This document shows positions 1-7,671 of a stretch of DNA of 46,317 nt, one piece after another (the first letter of the stretch is position 1; each line of letters opens with the position of its first letter). Source of the DNA: an uncultured Bacteroidales bacterium. GTDB taxonomy: Bacteria; Bacteroidota; Bacteroidia; Bacteroidales; Bacteroidaceae. The stretch is taken from positions 1 to 46,317 of the forward strand of contig CACWFY010000018.1 in NCBI GenBank assembly GCA_902760345.1, written 5' to 3'. The translations under genes and the position numbers were made by a program. The notes below the pieces were generated by a model that saw only the letters and a list, made by a program, of their open reading frames with translations, did not search any database and was not told where the DNA came from.

Positions 1-1
1 C

Positions 2-1138
2 TTCCGCGTCTACTCTGGTAGCGTGAAGGCCGGTTCTTACGTTTACAACCCCCGTTCGGGCAAGAAGGAGCGTATCAGCCGTCTGTTCCAGATGAACTCT
101 AACAAGGAAATTCCTATGGAGTCTATCGACGCTGGTGATATCGGCGCAGGTGTAGGTTTCAAGGATATCCGCACTGGTGATACCCTCTGCGACGAGGAGA
201 AGCCCATCGTGCTGGAGTCTATGACCTTCCCCGACACTGTGATTTCTATCGCCGTAGAGCCTAAGTCTCAGGCTGACGTTGCCAAGCTGGACAACGGTCT
301 GGCTAAGTTGGCTGAGGAAGACCCCACCTTCACCGTACGTACCGATGAGCAGAGTGGTCAGACCATTATCTCAGGTATGGGTGAGCTCCACCTCGACATC
401 ATCATCGACCGTTTGAAGCGTGAGTTCAAGGTTGAGTGTAACCAGGGTAAGCCCCAGGTTAACTACAAGGAGGCTATCACGAAGACCGTTATGGGTTATC
501 GTGAGGTTTACAAGAAGCAGTCGGGTGGTCGCGGTAAGTTCGCTGACATCATCGTAAACGTTGGTCCTGTTGATGACGACTGGAACATCAAGGAGAACGG
601 TGGCTTGCAGTTCGTTAACGAGGTGAAGGGTGGTAACATTCCTAAGGAATTCATCCCCTCTATCCAGAAGGGCTTTGAGGCCGCTATGAAGAATGGTATC
701 CTCGGTGGCTATCCCGTTGACTCACTGAAGGTAGTCGTTGTCGATGGTTCGTTCCACCCCGTTGACTCTGACCAGCTGTCATTCGAAATCGCTGCCCAGA
801 TGGCTTACAAGGCCGTTTGCGCTCAGGCTAAGCCCGTACTGATGGAGCCCATCATGAAGCTCGAGGTGGTTACACCTGAGGAGAACATGGGTGATGTTAT
901 CGGCGACCTCAACAAGCGTCGTGGTCAGGTCGAGGGTATGGAAGAGGCTCGCAGCGGTGCCCGTGTCGTTAAGGCTAAGGTGCCCCTGTCAGAGATGTTC
1001 GGTTATGTAACCGCTCTGCGTACTATCACTTCTGGTCGTGCTACCAGCTCTATGGAGTATAGCCACCACGCTCCTCTGTCTTCAGCACTCGCTAAGGCTG
1101 TGCTCGAGGAGGTCAAGGGCCGTGCCGACCTGGTATAA
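2..1138 (+). CDS. fusA: Elongation factor G, C-terminal part (5' end outside window)
   Basis: EF-G is the GTPase that drives translocation on the ribosome. The reading frame is open from base 2 ([13 protein letters not shown]...), so the GTP-binding domain lies upstream of the window and only about the last 378 residues are seen. They cover the end of domain II and domains III to V, with the familiar GMGELHLDI stretch of domain III and the GYPVDSLKV and RRGQVEGM stretches of domains IV and V. The GTG at 23 is an internal codon, not a start. The gene ends in TAA at 1136-1138 and is followed 34 bases later by a strong terminator, so it is not co-transcribed by default with rpsJ downstream. Identification is very secure. 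Confidence 0.97.
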   Translation, partial: FRVYSGSVKAGSYVYNPRSGKKERISRLFQMNSNKEIPMESIDAGDIGAGVGFKDIRTGDTLCDEEKPIVLESMTFPDTVISIAVEPKSQADVAKLDNGLAKLAEEDPTFTVRTDEQSGQTIISGMGELHLDIIIDRLKREFKVECNQGKPQVNYKEAITKTVMGYREVYKKQSGGRGKFADIIVNVGPVDDDWNIKENGGLQFVNEVKGGNIPKEFIPSIQKGFEAAMKNGILGGYPVDSLKVVVVDGSFHPVDSDQLSFEIAAQMAYKAVCAQAKPVLMEPIMKLEVVTPEENMGDVIGDLNKRRGQVEGMEEARSGARVVKAKVPLSEMFGYVTALRTITSGRATSSMEYSHHAPLSSALAKAVLEEVKGRADLV

Positions 1139-1172
1139 GCTGACTTCTGGCGTTATAACGTCATAAAAATAG

Positions 1173-1208
1173 AAATCCCGGAATCGAACAACGATTCTGG
1201 GATTTTTT
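1173..1208 (+). terminator. Intrinsic terminator of fusA
   Basis: A 14-base-pair stem (1173-1186 with 1192-1205, one G-U pair) closes a 5-base loop and runs into a row of six T. It lies just after the fusA stop codon. Confidence 0.9.
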
Positions 1209-1271
1209 GTACTATATCACCACGTGCTGGATGTTTGCCATCATCCGTTTGCCAGGGAGCCCAAGGAGTGC

Positions 1272-1359
1272 CAATACTATGCTTTAACACTGTCAATACT
1301 ATGTTTTAACACTGTTAATGCATAGCTTTCACAGTGTTAATGTGTAGTCTCCGCTTTGT
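1272..1359. repeat. Degenerate 22-bp tandem repeat, about four units
   Basis: Units at 1272-1293 and 1294-1315 differ at one base. The unit at 1316-1337 is related and partly inverted in character (CACAGTGT against AACACTGT). A fourth unit, 1338-1359, is degenerate. AACACTG and CAGTGTT also form a short dyad across units 2 and 3. The repeat is non-coding; I do not recognise the family. Confidence 0.7.
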
Positions 1360-1382
1360 CTATGCACGACTTCACTTGCCTG

Positions 1383-1578
1383 AATCCTGCATTTCCCACA
1401 CTTGTACTTGATAGTCAGATACTTATGCGAAATTTTCCTACACTGATTCCTACACTGAAGTTACACTGGAATAACACGAACCAGAACTGCTTCAGTGTAG
1501 GAAAAGTGTCATTTTCAGTGTAGGAAATCTGAGTCTAACGCGTTGATGTTCAGCGCCAAGTGTAGGAAATGCAGGATT
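1383..1578. repeat. Nested inverted-repeat element built from a TGTAGGAAA motif
   Basis: Three sets of arms are nested. Outer arms 1383-1404 and 1557-1578 pair over 22 bases with one mismatch. Middle arms 1434-1446 and 1515-1527 pair over 13 bases with none. Inner arms 1447-1460 and 1490-1503 pair over 14 bases with none. Each arm carries the same core, TTTCCTACACT on the left and AGTGTAGGAAA on the right, so each side is also a spaced direct repeat. No protein frame is convincing here. It could be a small mobile palindromic element, a structured RNA or a multi-site protein-binding region. Confidence 0.75.
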
Positions 1579-1588
1579 TTTCACATAG

Positions 1589-1623
1589 AAATACCGCCCC
1601 ATGTATGGGCTGGAGCGATATTT
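1589..1623. other. Interrupted hairpin
   Basis: Outer arms 1589-1597 and 1615-1623 pair with one mismatch, and an inner CCCAT/ATGGG pair sits in the middle. It stands just to the right of the nested repeat element. There is no clean T tract, so terminator function is doubtful. Confidence 0.4.
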
Positions 1624-1742
1624 GCTTTCTTACAGCTATTTTCCCATTGTTATCGCTCGCTTCCCGATGAAATGGACGGTTTTTGGCATTTCTTACATGC
1701 TTTCGTGTACAATTTGTTATGTCCTCTTCCACATTATTTTAT

Positions 1743-1750
1743 TACTTTTG
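1743..1750 (+). promoter_or_regulatory. Possible -7 box upstream of a small ORF
   Basis: TACTTTTG fits the Bacteroidetes TAnnTTTG box and lies about 65 bases before the ATG at 1815. No TTTG stands at the expected 19 to 21 base spacing (the nearest is at 1713-1716), so the call is weak. Confidence 0.35.
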
Positions 1751-1814
1751 CGCCGTGAAATAAAAACCATAGGGTTCAAGGTCACCATAAACCTTAACCA
1801 CCTATATCTCTGAA

Positions 1815-1937
1815 ATGACTGAAAAGATCGATTTTCTACTATCGCCCCCTTTGACGATGATTCTCCTGGGAATCATCGTCATCTGTGCGTTCCTCTTCAT
1901 CCGCGCCTGCTGGCGCAACATCAAGGATAACAAATGA
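1815..1937 (+). CDS. Possible 40-residue single-pass membrane protein
   Basis: A short frame runs from ATG 1815 to TGA 1935-1937. It encodes a charged N-terminus (MTEKIDF), one hydrophobic segment of about 20 residues (roughly 11-30, LTMILLGIIVICAFLF) and a basic tail (WRNIKDNK), the layout of a small inner-membrane protein. It lies between fusA and rpsJ and is followed by a hairpin at 1979-2013. I do not recognise a family. Support is the coherent topology and a possible upstream promoter box; there is no Shine-Dalgarno site, which is usual here. It could be a chance frame. Confidence 0.5.
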   Translation: MTEKIDFLLSPPLTMILLGIIVICAFLFIRACWRNIKDNK

Positions 1938-1978
1938 GGAACCAGTCAACCATATCCCTCAACGATAAAACATAAACA

Positions 1979-2013
1979 GTAACTACTCATGACATGGGGT
2001 GCTGAGTAGTTAC
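1979..2013 (+). terminator. 11-bp perfect hairpin between the small ORF and rpsJ
   Basis: Arms 1979-1989 and 2003-2013 are perfectly complementary around a 13-base loop. No T tract follows directly, so it may be a weak terminator or an RNA 3'-end stabiliser for the small ORF transcript. Confidence 0.5.
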
Positions 2014-2071
2014 GAAGAGGGCCTTGATTATTAAAAAATCTTAAATAATGCGAGGCTTCGGGCTGCAGAGA

Positions 2072-2102
2072 TTGCGTATATAATAAAATATGTGTACCTT
2101 TG
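2072..2102 (+). promoter_or_regulatory. rpsJ promoter, framed by an 11-bp inverted repeat
   Basis: TTG at 2072-2074, a 20-base spacer and TACCTTTG at 2095-2102 form a Bacteroidetes promoter. An 11-base perfect inverted repeat has one arm at 2057-2067, upstream of the -33 element, and the other at 2101-2111, across the end of the -7 box and the likely start site. Confidence 0.8.
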
Positions 2103-2189
2103 CAGCCCGAAAACGCCGTCGTTGAGCAAATGACTCTTTAGCGATGGCAAATAGTAAATAGTTAAATAATTAAATTGTAAAATTAAACA

Positions 2190-2495
2190 ATGAGTCAGAA
2201 AATTCGTATCAAGCTGAAGAGCTACGACCACAAACTCGTAGACAAGTCAGCAGAGAAGATCGTGAAGGCTGTAAAGGCTACTGGCGCTATCATTAGCGGC
2301 CCAATTCCCCTTCCCACTCACAAGCGTATCTACACCGTTAACCGCTCTACCTTCGTCAACAAGAAGAGCCGTGAGCAGTTCCAGCTGTCAGACTACAAGC
2401 GTCTGATCGACATCTATAGCTCTACCGCTAAGACTGTTGACGCGCTGATGAAGCTCGAACTTCCCAGTGGTGTTGAGGTTGAAATCAAGGTATAG
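2190..2495 (+). CDS. rpsJ: 30S ribosomal protein S10
   Basis: S10 belongs to the head of the small ribosomal subunit and is also the NusE partner of NusB in antitermination. The 101-residue product has the family's usual length and landmarks: [12 protein letters not shown] at the start, GPIPLPTHK in the middle and the SREQF loop. It has its own promoter (-7 box at 2095-2102, leader of about 85 bases) and its own terminator at 2519-2556. The rest of the S10 operon (rplC, rplD and so on), which usually follows rpsJ, is absent: the next gene is an ABC transporter. Identification is secure. Confidence 0.98.
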   Translation: MSQKIRIKLKSYDHKLVDKSAEKIVKAVKATGAIISGPIPLPTHKRIYTVNRSTFVNKKSREQFQLSDYKRLIDIYSSTAKTVDALMKLELPSGVEVEIKV

Positions 2496-2518
2496 TATCT
2501 TGGTACACTGAAGATATG

Positions 2519-2556
2519 AGGAGGACATGTTTGAAAGGCATGTCCTCCTTTATTTT
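2519..2556 (+). terminator. Intrinsic terminator of rpsJ
   Basis: An 11-base-pair perfect stem (2519-2529 with 2539-2549) is followed by a T-rich run. It ends the rpsJ transcript before the next promoter. Confidence 0.9.
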
Positions 2557-2588
2557 GTTGGCTCATGTGTGTCATTTAGCGGTGATTT

Positions 2589-2620
2589 TTTGGAAGTGTG
2601 GTAAGAAATGCTTATCTTTG
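2589..2620 (+). promoter_or_regulatory. Promoter of the ABC transporter gene
   Basis: TTTG at 2589-2592, a 20-base spacer and TATCTTTG at 2613-2620 match the Bacteroidetes consensus. The ATG follows 19 bases after the -7 box. Confidence 0.85.
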
Positions 2621-2639
2621 CAGCAGAAATAGATAAGTT

Positions 2640-4475
2640 ATGCTGAAACAGTTTCTTTCCATCATGGCGCGCTACCTCAAGCCGTACCGTAAGTACCTGG
2701 CTTGGTCGGTGGTTATCAACTTTGTCACGCAGTGGATGAACGTCTTCTCGTTTGCCGTGCTGATACCTATCCTGAATATCCTGTTTAAGATAGACCAGGC
2801 CGTCTATACCTACAAGCCGTGGACGTGGGATACGCTGGACAAGGATCTCGTCATCAACAATGCCTATGCATGGGTACAGGAGTTGGTAACGACTCATGGT
2901 GCCTTCCTGACACTGGTCTATATGGGACTGGCGCTTATCATTATGACGGGAGTGAAGACCTTTGGCTACTTTGCCTCTTCAGCCATTATGATACCGCTGC
3001 GCACGGGTGTCGTGAGAGATATCCGTATAGAGGTCTACGAAAAGGTGCTGCGACTGCCGCTGAGCTTCTTCTCTGAAGAGCGCAAGGGCGATATCATTGC
3101 CCGTATGTCTGCTGATGTCGGTGCTGTGGAGAACTCTATCACCAGCAGTATCGATATGCTGATACGCCAGCCCATAGCCATCATAGTATGTTTTGCAACA
3201 ATGCTGACGGTCAGTTGGCAGCTGACGGTCTTTGTGATTGTGGTTGCCCCCTTTGCAGGTTGGATTATGGGTGTCGTCAGTCGTCAGCTGAAATCGCAGT
3301 CGGCCGCGGTACAGGGAAAATGGGGTGATATGCTGGCTCAGCTCGACGAAACGCTAGGTGGTCTGCGTATCATCAAGGCCTTTATTGCTGAGCATAAGAT
3401 GCTACAGCGCTTTGTGAAGATCAACGAAGACTATCGTAACGAGGTGAACTCGATGGCTATGCGCCAGAGTGCCGCACACCCAATGTCGGAATTCCTGGGC
3501 ACCATCATTATTGTTGTCGTGCTGTGGTTTGGCGGCTATCTGATACTGAGTGAGTCGAACCTCATAGATGCCCCGACGTTTATCTTCTTCATGGTGATTC
3601 TCTATAGCGTCATCAACCCGCTGAAGGATCTGTCGAAGGCTACCTATCAGATACCGGTGGGACTGGCCTCTATGGACCGTATCGACTTTATCCTCAAGGC
3701 CGACAATCCTATCAAGGAACCTGTAGCGCCACAGCCCATACCCTCGTTTGAAAAGGATATCGAGCTGCGCGACGTGTCGTTCCACTATACGGAGGGCCGT
3801 CCTGTGCTGAAGCACATCAATCTGACGGTGCCCAAGGGAAAGACCATTGCACTCGTCGGACAGTCAGGATCAGGCAAGTCGACGCTGGTAGACCTCATAC
3901 CGCGCTATCACGACGTCAGAGACGGTGAGGTGCTCATCGATGGCAAGAATATCAAGAACGTACGCATCTCGGAGCTACGTGCACTGATTGGTAATGTCAA
4001 TCAGGAGGCTATCCTCTTCAACGATACGTTCTACAACAATATTACCTTTGGCGTGGAGAACGCCACGATGGAACAGGTCATTGAGGCAGCCAAGATAGCC
4101 AATGCCCACGACTTCATCATGGAGTCGGAACATGGTTATGACACAATGATTGGCGACCGTGGCGGTCGACTGAGCGGTGGTCAGCGCCAGCGCGTCAGCA
4201 TTGCCCGCGCCATTCTGAAGAACCCGCCCATCCTCATCCTCGATGAGGCTACCAGTGCTCTTGACACCGAGTCGGAGCGTCTGGTGCAGGAGGCTTTGGA
4301 ACGCCTGATGAAGTCGCGCACCACCATTGCTATTGCCCACCGCCTGTCGACCATCAAGAATGCCGACGAGATCTACGTGCTCTACGAAGGTGAAATCGTC
4401 GAAGTAGGCCAGCACGAGGAGCTAATCGCGAAGAACGGTTACTACAAGCGTCTGTACGATATGCAGCAGCTATAG
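2640..4475 (+). CDS. MsbA-like ABC transporter (fused membrane and ATPase domains)
   Basis: A half-size ABC exporter of 611 residues that would work as a homodimer in the inner membrane. The first 330 residues or so hold about six membrane segments. The ATPase domain shows Walker A GQSGSGKST (about 406-414), signature LSGGQRQR (about 511-518), Walker B ILILDEATSALD (about 531-542) and the switch histidine in IAHRLST (about 566). Length and architecture fit MsbA, the flippase for lipid A-core, or a related lipid or glycolipid exporter. Its place at the head of a glycan assembly locus supports that role, but the exact cargo is an inference. It has its own promoter and ends at a hairpin shared with a glf remnant. 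Confidence 0.85.
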   Translation: MLKQFLSIMARYLKPYRKYLAWSVVINFVTQWMNVFSFAVLIPILNILFKIDQAVYTYKPWTWDTLDKDLVINNAYAWVQELVTTHGAFLTLVYMGLALIIMTGVKTFGYFASSAIMIPLRTGVVRDIRIEVYEKVLRLPLSFFSEERKGDIIARMSADVGAVENSITSSIDMLIRQPIAIIVCFATMLTVSWQLTVFVIVVAPFAGWIMGVVSRQLKSQSAAVQGKWGDMLAQLDETLGGLRIIKAFIAEHKMLQRFVKINEDYRNEVNSMAMRQSAAHPMSEFLGTIIIVVVLWFGGYLILSESNLIDAPTFIFFMVILYSVINPLKDLSKATYQIPVGLASMDRIDFILKADNPIKEPVAPQPIPSFEKDIELRDVSFHYTEGRPVLKHINLTVPKGKTIALVGQSGSGKSTLVDLIPRYHDVRDGEVLIDGKNIKNVRISELRALIGNVNQEAILFNDTFYNNITFGVENATMEQVIEAAKIANAHDFIMESEHGYDTMIGDRGGRLSGGQRQRVSIARAILKNPPILILDEATSALDTESERLVQEALERLMKSRTTIAIAHRLSTIKNADEIYVLYEGEIVEVGQHEELIAKNGYYKRLYDMQQL

Positions 4476-4483
4476 GAATGCTT

Positions 4484-4543
4484 ATGAAAAAGTATGATTA
4501 TCTGATAGTCGGCGCAGGACTATCAGATAGTTGTACGTCATAG
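4484..4543 (+). pseudogene. Remnant of the 5' end of a UDP-galactopyranose mutase gene
   Basis: The frame ATG 4484 to TAG 4543 starts MKKYDYLIVGAGL and then breaks into SDSCTS and a stop. The first 13 residues match the N-terminus of the intact mutase at 13402-14520 (MKQYDYLIVGSGL), the dinucleotide-binding strand and turn. At the DNA level the two differ at many third positions, so this is the stub of a different glf allele rather than a recent copy. The break point coincides with an inverted repeat (4499-4510 with 4518-4529) whose second arm looks like an inverted copy of the first. It reads as a scar of a deletion that removed a former downstream glf. The stretch is short, so chance cannot be fully excluded. 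Confidence 0.6.
4499..4529. terminator. 12-bp perfect hairpin between convergent genes
   Basis: Arms 4499-4510 and 4518-4529 pair perfectly round a 7-base loop, between the ABC transporter gene and the convergent glycosyltransferase gene. It has no strong T tract but may serve as a terminator for both sides. It overlaps the glf remnant. Confidence 0.55.
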
Positions 4544-4563
4544 TCTTTTCGCTTGTTATAACA

Positions 4564-5361
4564 TTAGAAGATGTCGCTCATAAGCCACTTGAAGGCATTG
4601 CGTAGTATTTTCAAGTCTCTCTGTATGGGAGGTAGGGTCATGGCGATTTCGATTTTCTCCTCAAGCTTCGTCTTGCTTTCAGCTTCATATACGAAATCGT
4701 CTATTAGCCGCTGGGGAAGCAGCCTGCTGATCACCTCGTTGCGTTCCTGCTCCAACAATTCCTTATGTTGAAAGCTGAATCCACCTAAATAATAGTTTGA
4801 GATAAAAAAGTTAAGCTGTTTGTAGGTACAGCCTTTCAGCCATTGTTCGAAGAAGAATTCCCAATCAGAAACGATTTTAAGCCCCTCGTTATAAGGATGT
4901 TGTCGCAGCAGTGACGTGCGGATGAAGGTTGATTGGTGATATATCGAATGTTCTACAAGATATCTCACCGATAGTCTGGCAGGCGCTTTGCCTATGAGAT
5001 CTTGTTCTCCTCCTCTTTCTATCGTATGCCCAACATAGAGGTCGGCATCGCCTAACAGCGGTATAGCGCGACTTAATACATCATGATCATAAAAGGTATC
5101 ACCAGCATTCATAAACAGGACATACGCTCCTTCTGCCATATTTGCGGCTTTGTTCATAGCGTTGTATATTCCTGTGTCAGGCTCGCTTTTGATTTTCCCC
5201 TTGATAGATAATGACGACAGGTATTCTAAGGTGCCGTCTGTCGATCCCCCGTCAAGAATAATATATTCATAATCATTGCTCCTCTGGTTTAAGACAGAGG
5301 GTATGGTACGTTTTAACCCTTCTACATCATTGTAGACAACTGTTATGACGGATACTTTCAT
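4564..5361 (-). CDS. Family 2 glycosyltransferase
   Basis: A cytoplasmic GT-A fold transferase of 265 residues that adds one sugar to a growing surface glycan. The N-terminus SVITVVYNDVEGL, the DGGSTDGT nucleotide-binding turn (about 37-44) and the SEPDTGIYNAMNK and NAGD motifs define a GT2 branch common in Bacteroidetes and E. coli WcaE-like enzymes. The protein at 10680-11504 shares all of these motifs and is a paralogue. The start overlaps the stop of the upstream gene by ATGA (5358-5361), so the pair is translationally coupled. Sugar and acceptor cannot be read from sequence. Confidence 0.88.
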   Translation of the reverse strand: MKVSVITVVYNDVEGLKRTIPSVLNQRSNDYEYIILDGGSTDGTLEYLSSLSIKGKIKSEPDTGIYNAMNKAANMAEGAYVLFMNAGDTFYDHDVLSRAIPLLGDADLYVGHTIERGGEQDLIGKAPARLSVRYLVEHSIYHQSTFIRTSLLRQHPYNEGLKIVSDWEFFFEQWLKGCTYKQLNFFISNYYLGGFSFQHKELLEQERNEVISRLLPQRLIDDFVYEAESKTKLEEKIEIAMTLPPIQRDLKILRNAFKWLMSDIF

Positions 5362-6548
5362 TTTCTGCTCATTACATTTTGGTATACATCTGCAAGTTGC
5401 TTAGCCGCTTTCTTCCAGGAAAACATTTGCATGCGTTGCCGCTGCTTATTGAGTAAAGATTCCCGTTCGTTGGTATTCAAATGATATAATGTCTCGAATT
5501 GTTCTTCAAAGTCAGAGGACTCTTTGGACATTTTAAAATAAATGGCAGCATCACCTGCAATCTCGGGAAAGCAACTTGTGTTATTTAGCATAACTGGGCA
5601 GTCGGCCTTGTATGCTTCCAGAATGGGGATTCCAAATCCTTCGTATTCAGAGGGATAAACAAAGGCTATAGCGTGGTGGTAAAGGTCACCAAGTTCCTGG
5701 TCGGATTTTGCAAACCTGTGAACCACTTTGTCGGCGATGCCAAGAGCGTCTAAGAAGCTTTGCTCTTCTTTTGTGAAAGGACTGCTTGTGCAAACAATCT
5801 TTATGTTGGGATGCCGCTCTAAAATGGGTTTGCAATACTTACAAAAAGTGTTGAAATTCTTGTATGGCCATCTTGCCCCAACATAAAGAATATACTCGAA
5901 GTCGTAAGCAACACTATTGCCAGGGACATAGGGACTTTCGTCCACCCCATGATAGATGACCGTGATTTTCTCTTCTGCAACGCCCAGAAGGCGTATGATG
6001 TCTTTCCTGGTCTGTTCGCTGACGGCAATAATATGAGCAGCCAATGGCGCCAGAATCTGTTTGCCTAGAATCTGTTTGCTGTTGGCGGGGTAATACTGTG
6101 GAAAAAGCTCTTCTGTCATATCATGAATAGTGAGCACAAAGGGCTTCCCGTTCAGATAGTTCAAGAAATAAGTATCGAAAAACGTAGGATGGAAGATGTC
6201 GTAATCGGCCTGATTCAACAGGTCCATTGTCTTGAATTCATTTAATAGAGGACTCTTATCCCATCTGCTCGGATGACCGCGACGGATATTGTAATAGGCC
6301 TTATATATGGCTTTTTTTAACGGAAAGTTGTTTTTTGACAGGAAATGCCGATAAGCAGTCCCTTGGGCGGGGAAACCTAACTGATTCAGATAGACGTTAT
6401 CTGTCTCTTCAATACCGAAGGTCGCCTGAACCGTGTCTGGCAGTTGTTTGTACAATTCGCAGATGCACCTTGAGATACCTCCATGTGTTTGCATGTCAAA
6501 GGCTTGATAATCATACAATACTTTCGTTATCAATGAGTTTTCTGTCAT
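5358..6548 (-). CDS. GT4-type glycosyltransferase
   Basis: A GT-B fold transferase of 396 residues. It shows FDMQTHGGISRCI near the start (acceptor-side loop), VLTIHDMTEELFP, VIYHGVDESPY and, in the C-terminal half, YVGARWPYKNF and FVYPSEYEGFGIPILEAYKADCPV, the EX7E region that binds the nucleotide sugar. The frame could open at 6569, but the ATG at 6548 is preferred because the -7 box of the promoter (6567-6574) overlaps the longer version. It forms a two-gene block with the GT2 gene downstream, coupled by a 4-base overlap. Mannosyl or similar transfer is typical of the family, but the specificity is unknown. Confidence 0.88.
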   Translation of the reverse strand: MTENSLITKVLYDYQAFDMQTHGGISRCICELYKQLPDTVQATFGIEETDNVYLNQLGFPAQGTAYRHFLSKNNFPLKKAIYKAYYNIRRGHPSRWDKSPLLNEFKTMDLLNQADYDIFHPTFFDTYFLNYLNGKPFVLTIHDMTEELFPQYYPANSKQILGKQILAPLAAHIIAVSEQTRKDIIRLLGVAEEKITVIYHGVDESPYVPGNSVAYDFEYILYVGARWPYKNFNTFCKYCKPILERHPNIKIVCTSSPFTKEEQSFLDALGIADKVVHRFAKSDQELGDLYHHAIAFVYPSEYEGFGIPILEAYKADCPVMLNNTSCFPEIAGDAAIYFKMSKESSDFEEQFETLYHLNTNERESLLNKQRQRMQMFSWKKAAKQLADVYQNVMSRK

Positions 6549-6566
6549 AAATATATGTTTTGTTGG

Positions 6567-6595
6567 CAAAGGTACAAAAATAATCTCAATTCAAA
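6567..6595 (-). promoter_or_regulatory. Leftward promoter of the GT4-GT2 pair
   Basis: On the minus strand TACCTTTG (6574-6567) is preceded by TTTG (6595-6592) at 17 bases, slightly short. The start codon is 18 bases downstream. Confidence 0.65.
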
Positions 6596-6624
6596 AACAT
6601 TATACATAATTATTTCGTTTGTAA

Positions 6625-6656
6625 TTTGGCAATATGAAACTATTTGTTTACCTTTG
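6625..6656 (+). promoter_or_regulatory. Rightward promoter of the fdtAB-containing block
   Basis: TTTG 6625-6628, a 20-base spacer and TACCTTTG 6649-6656 match the consensus. It is divergent from the promoter at 6567-6595. Confidence 0.85.
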
Positions 6657-6695
6657 CAAGTATTAATTGGAAACAAACAATTAAAACGATTAAGC

Positions 6696-7661
6696 ATGGA
6701 AAGGAAAACTCACTTGGCTCCTGTCATTATATTTGTTTACAACCGCTTAAGTCATACCCAGCAGACTATCGGGGAACTCTTGAAAAACGAGCTGGCCCAG
6801 GAGAGTGTCGTCTATATCTTCTGTGACGGTCCGAAGCCTGACGCCACCTCCGAGCAGAAGGCCAAGGTACAGGCTGTGCAGGAGTTTGCTGATACGGTGA
6901 CCGGCTTCAAGGAAGTCGTTGTGGAAAAGGCACCCAAGAACAGAGGTCTTGCCAACAACGTCATCTATGGTGTGACCAAAGTTATGAAGAAATACGGCAA
7001 GGCTATTGTCGTGGAAGACGACATACTGACCCATCCTTACTTCCTGCGTTTTATGAACGAGGCGCTCTCTTTCTATGCTGACGACAAGAAGATATTCTCC
7101 ATAGGCGCCTTTACGGAAAGTCTGGAGTTTCCGAAAGACTATAAAGACGACGTGTTTGTCGTGCCCCGAGTGGAGTCGTGGGGATGGGCCACATGGGCTG
7201 ACAGATGGTTGTCGGCAGAATGGGATATTTCCACCTATCCTGCGTTGGTCAACAACGATCAAGAAGACATCGCTCGTCTGTGCAAGGGCGGTGACGACTT
7301 CTGGCCGATGCTTCAGGATCAGGCCTGTGGAAAGGTGGACTCCTGGGCTGTTCGCTGGCAATACAATATGACCAAGGCCGGAAAGTTGTGCCTGAGACCC
7401 AGATATACGCTGGTGAAAAACATCGGCTTTGACGGCACGGGAGTAAATTGTAGTGTCGAGGAATCGAGTGGCGCTGTTTCTACACCTTACTACAATAAGG
7501 ATGTATATGATATTCAGTTGGTTAAGGATATTCGTGAGCACCGTATTATCACGAAGCGGTTGAAAGAGAATTTCGCCGCTAATCCCCCAAGGCCGCCATT
7601 TCTCGTCAGGAAGAAACGACAATGGAAACATATCGTCGAGAAAATCAAGAAACACTTTTAA
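6696..7661 (+). CDS. Glycosyltransferase (GT2/GNT-I-like GT-A fold)
   Basis: A 321-residue transferase. It opens with APVIIFVYNRLSHTQQTI, has an FCDGPK turn, an acidic VVEDDIL motif (metal and nucleotide-sugar binding) and the aromatic stretch SWGWATWADRW, seen in the GNT-I-like branch of bacterial transferases. A frame is open from 6555, but the ATG at 6696 lies 39 bases after a consensus promoter and gives the standard N-terminus. It begins a four-gene rightward block; the next gene starts 10 bases after its stop. Sugar specificity is unknown. Confidence 0.85.
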   Translation: MERKTHLAPVIIFVYNRLSHTQQTIGELLKNELAQESVVYIFCDGPKPDATSEQKAKVQAVQEFADTVTGFKEVVVEKAPKNRGLANNVIYGVTKVMKKYGKAIVVEDDILTHPYFLRFMNEALSFYADDKKIFSIGAFTESLEFPKDYKDDVFVVPRVESWGWATWADRWLSAEWDISTYPALVNNDQEDIARLCKGGDDFWPMLQDQACGKVDSWAVRWQYNMTKAGKLCLRPRYTLVKNIGFDGTGVNCSVEESSGAVSTPYYNKDVYDIQLVKDIREHRIITKRLKENFAANPPRPPFLVRKKRQWKHIVEKIKKHF

Positions 7662-7671
7662 CGCTCCGTCT

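Noticed and set aside
1272-1359. CRISPR array
   Set aside because: The units are directly adjacent with no unique spacers, and no cas genes are present.
1543-1813. Short frames of 60 to 71 residues across the nested palindrome region
   Set aside because: They run through the repeat arms on both strands, have no family features, and are explained by the repeat structure.
6747-7655. A 302-residue open frame antisense to the glycosyltransferase gene at 6696-7661
   Set aside because: It mirrors the real gene on the other strand, has no recognisable motif, and its product looks like random histidine- and arginine-rich sequence.
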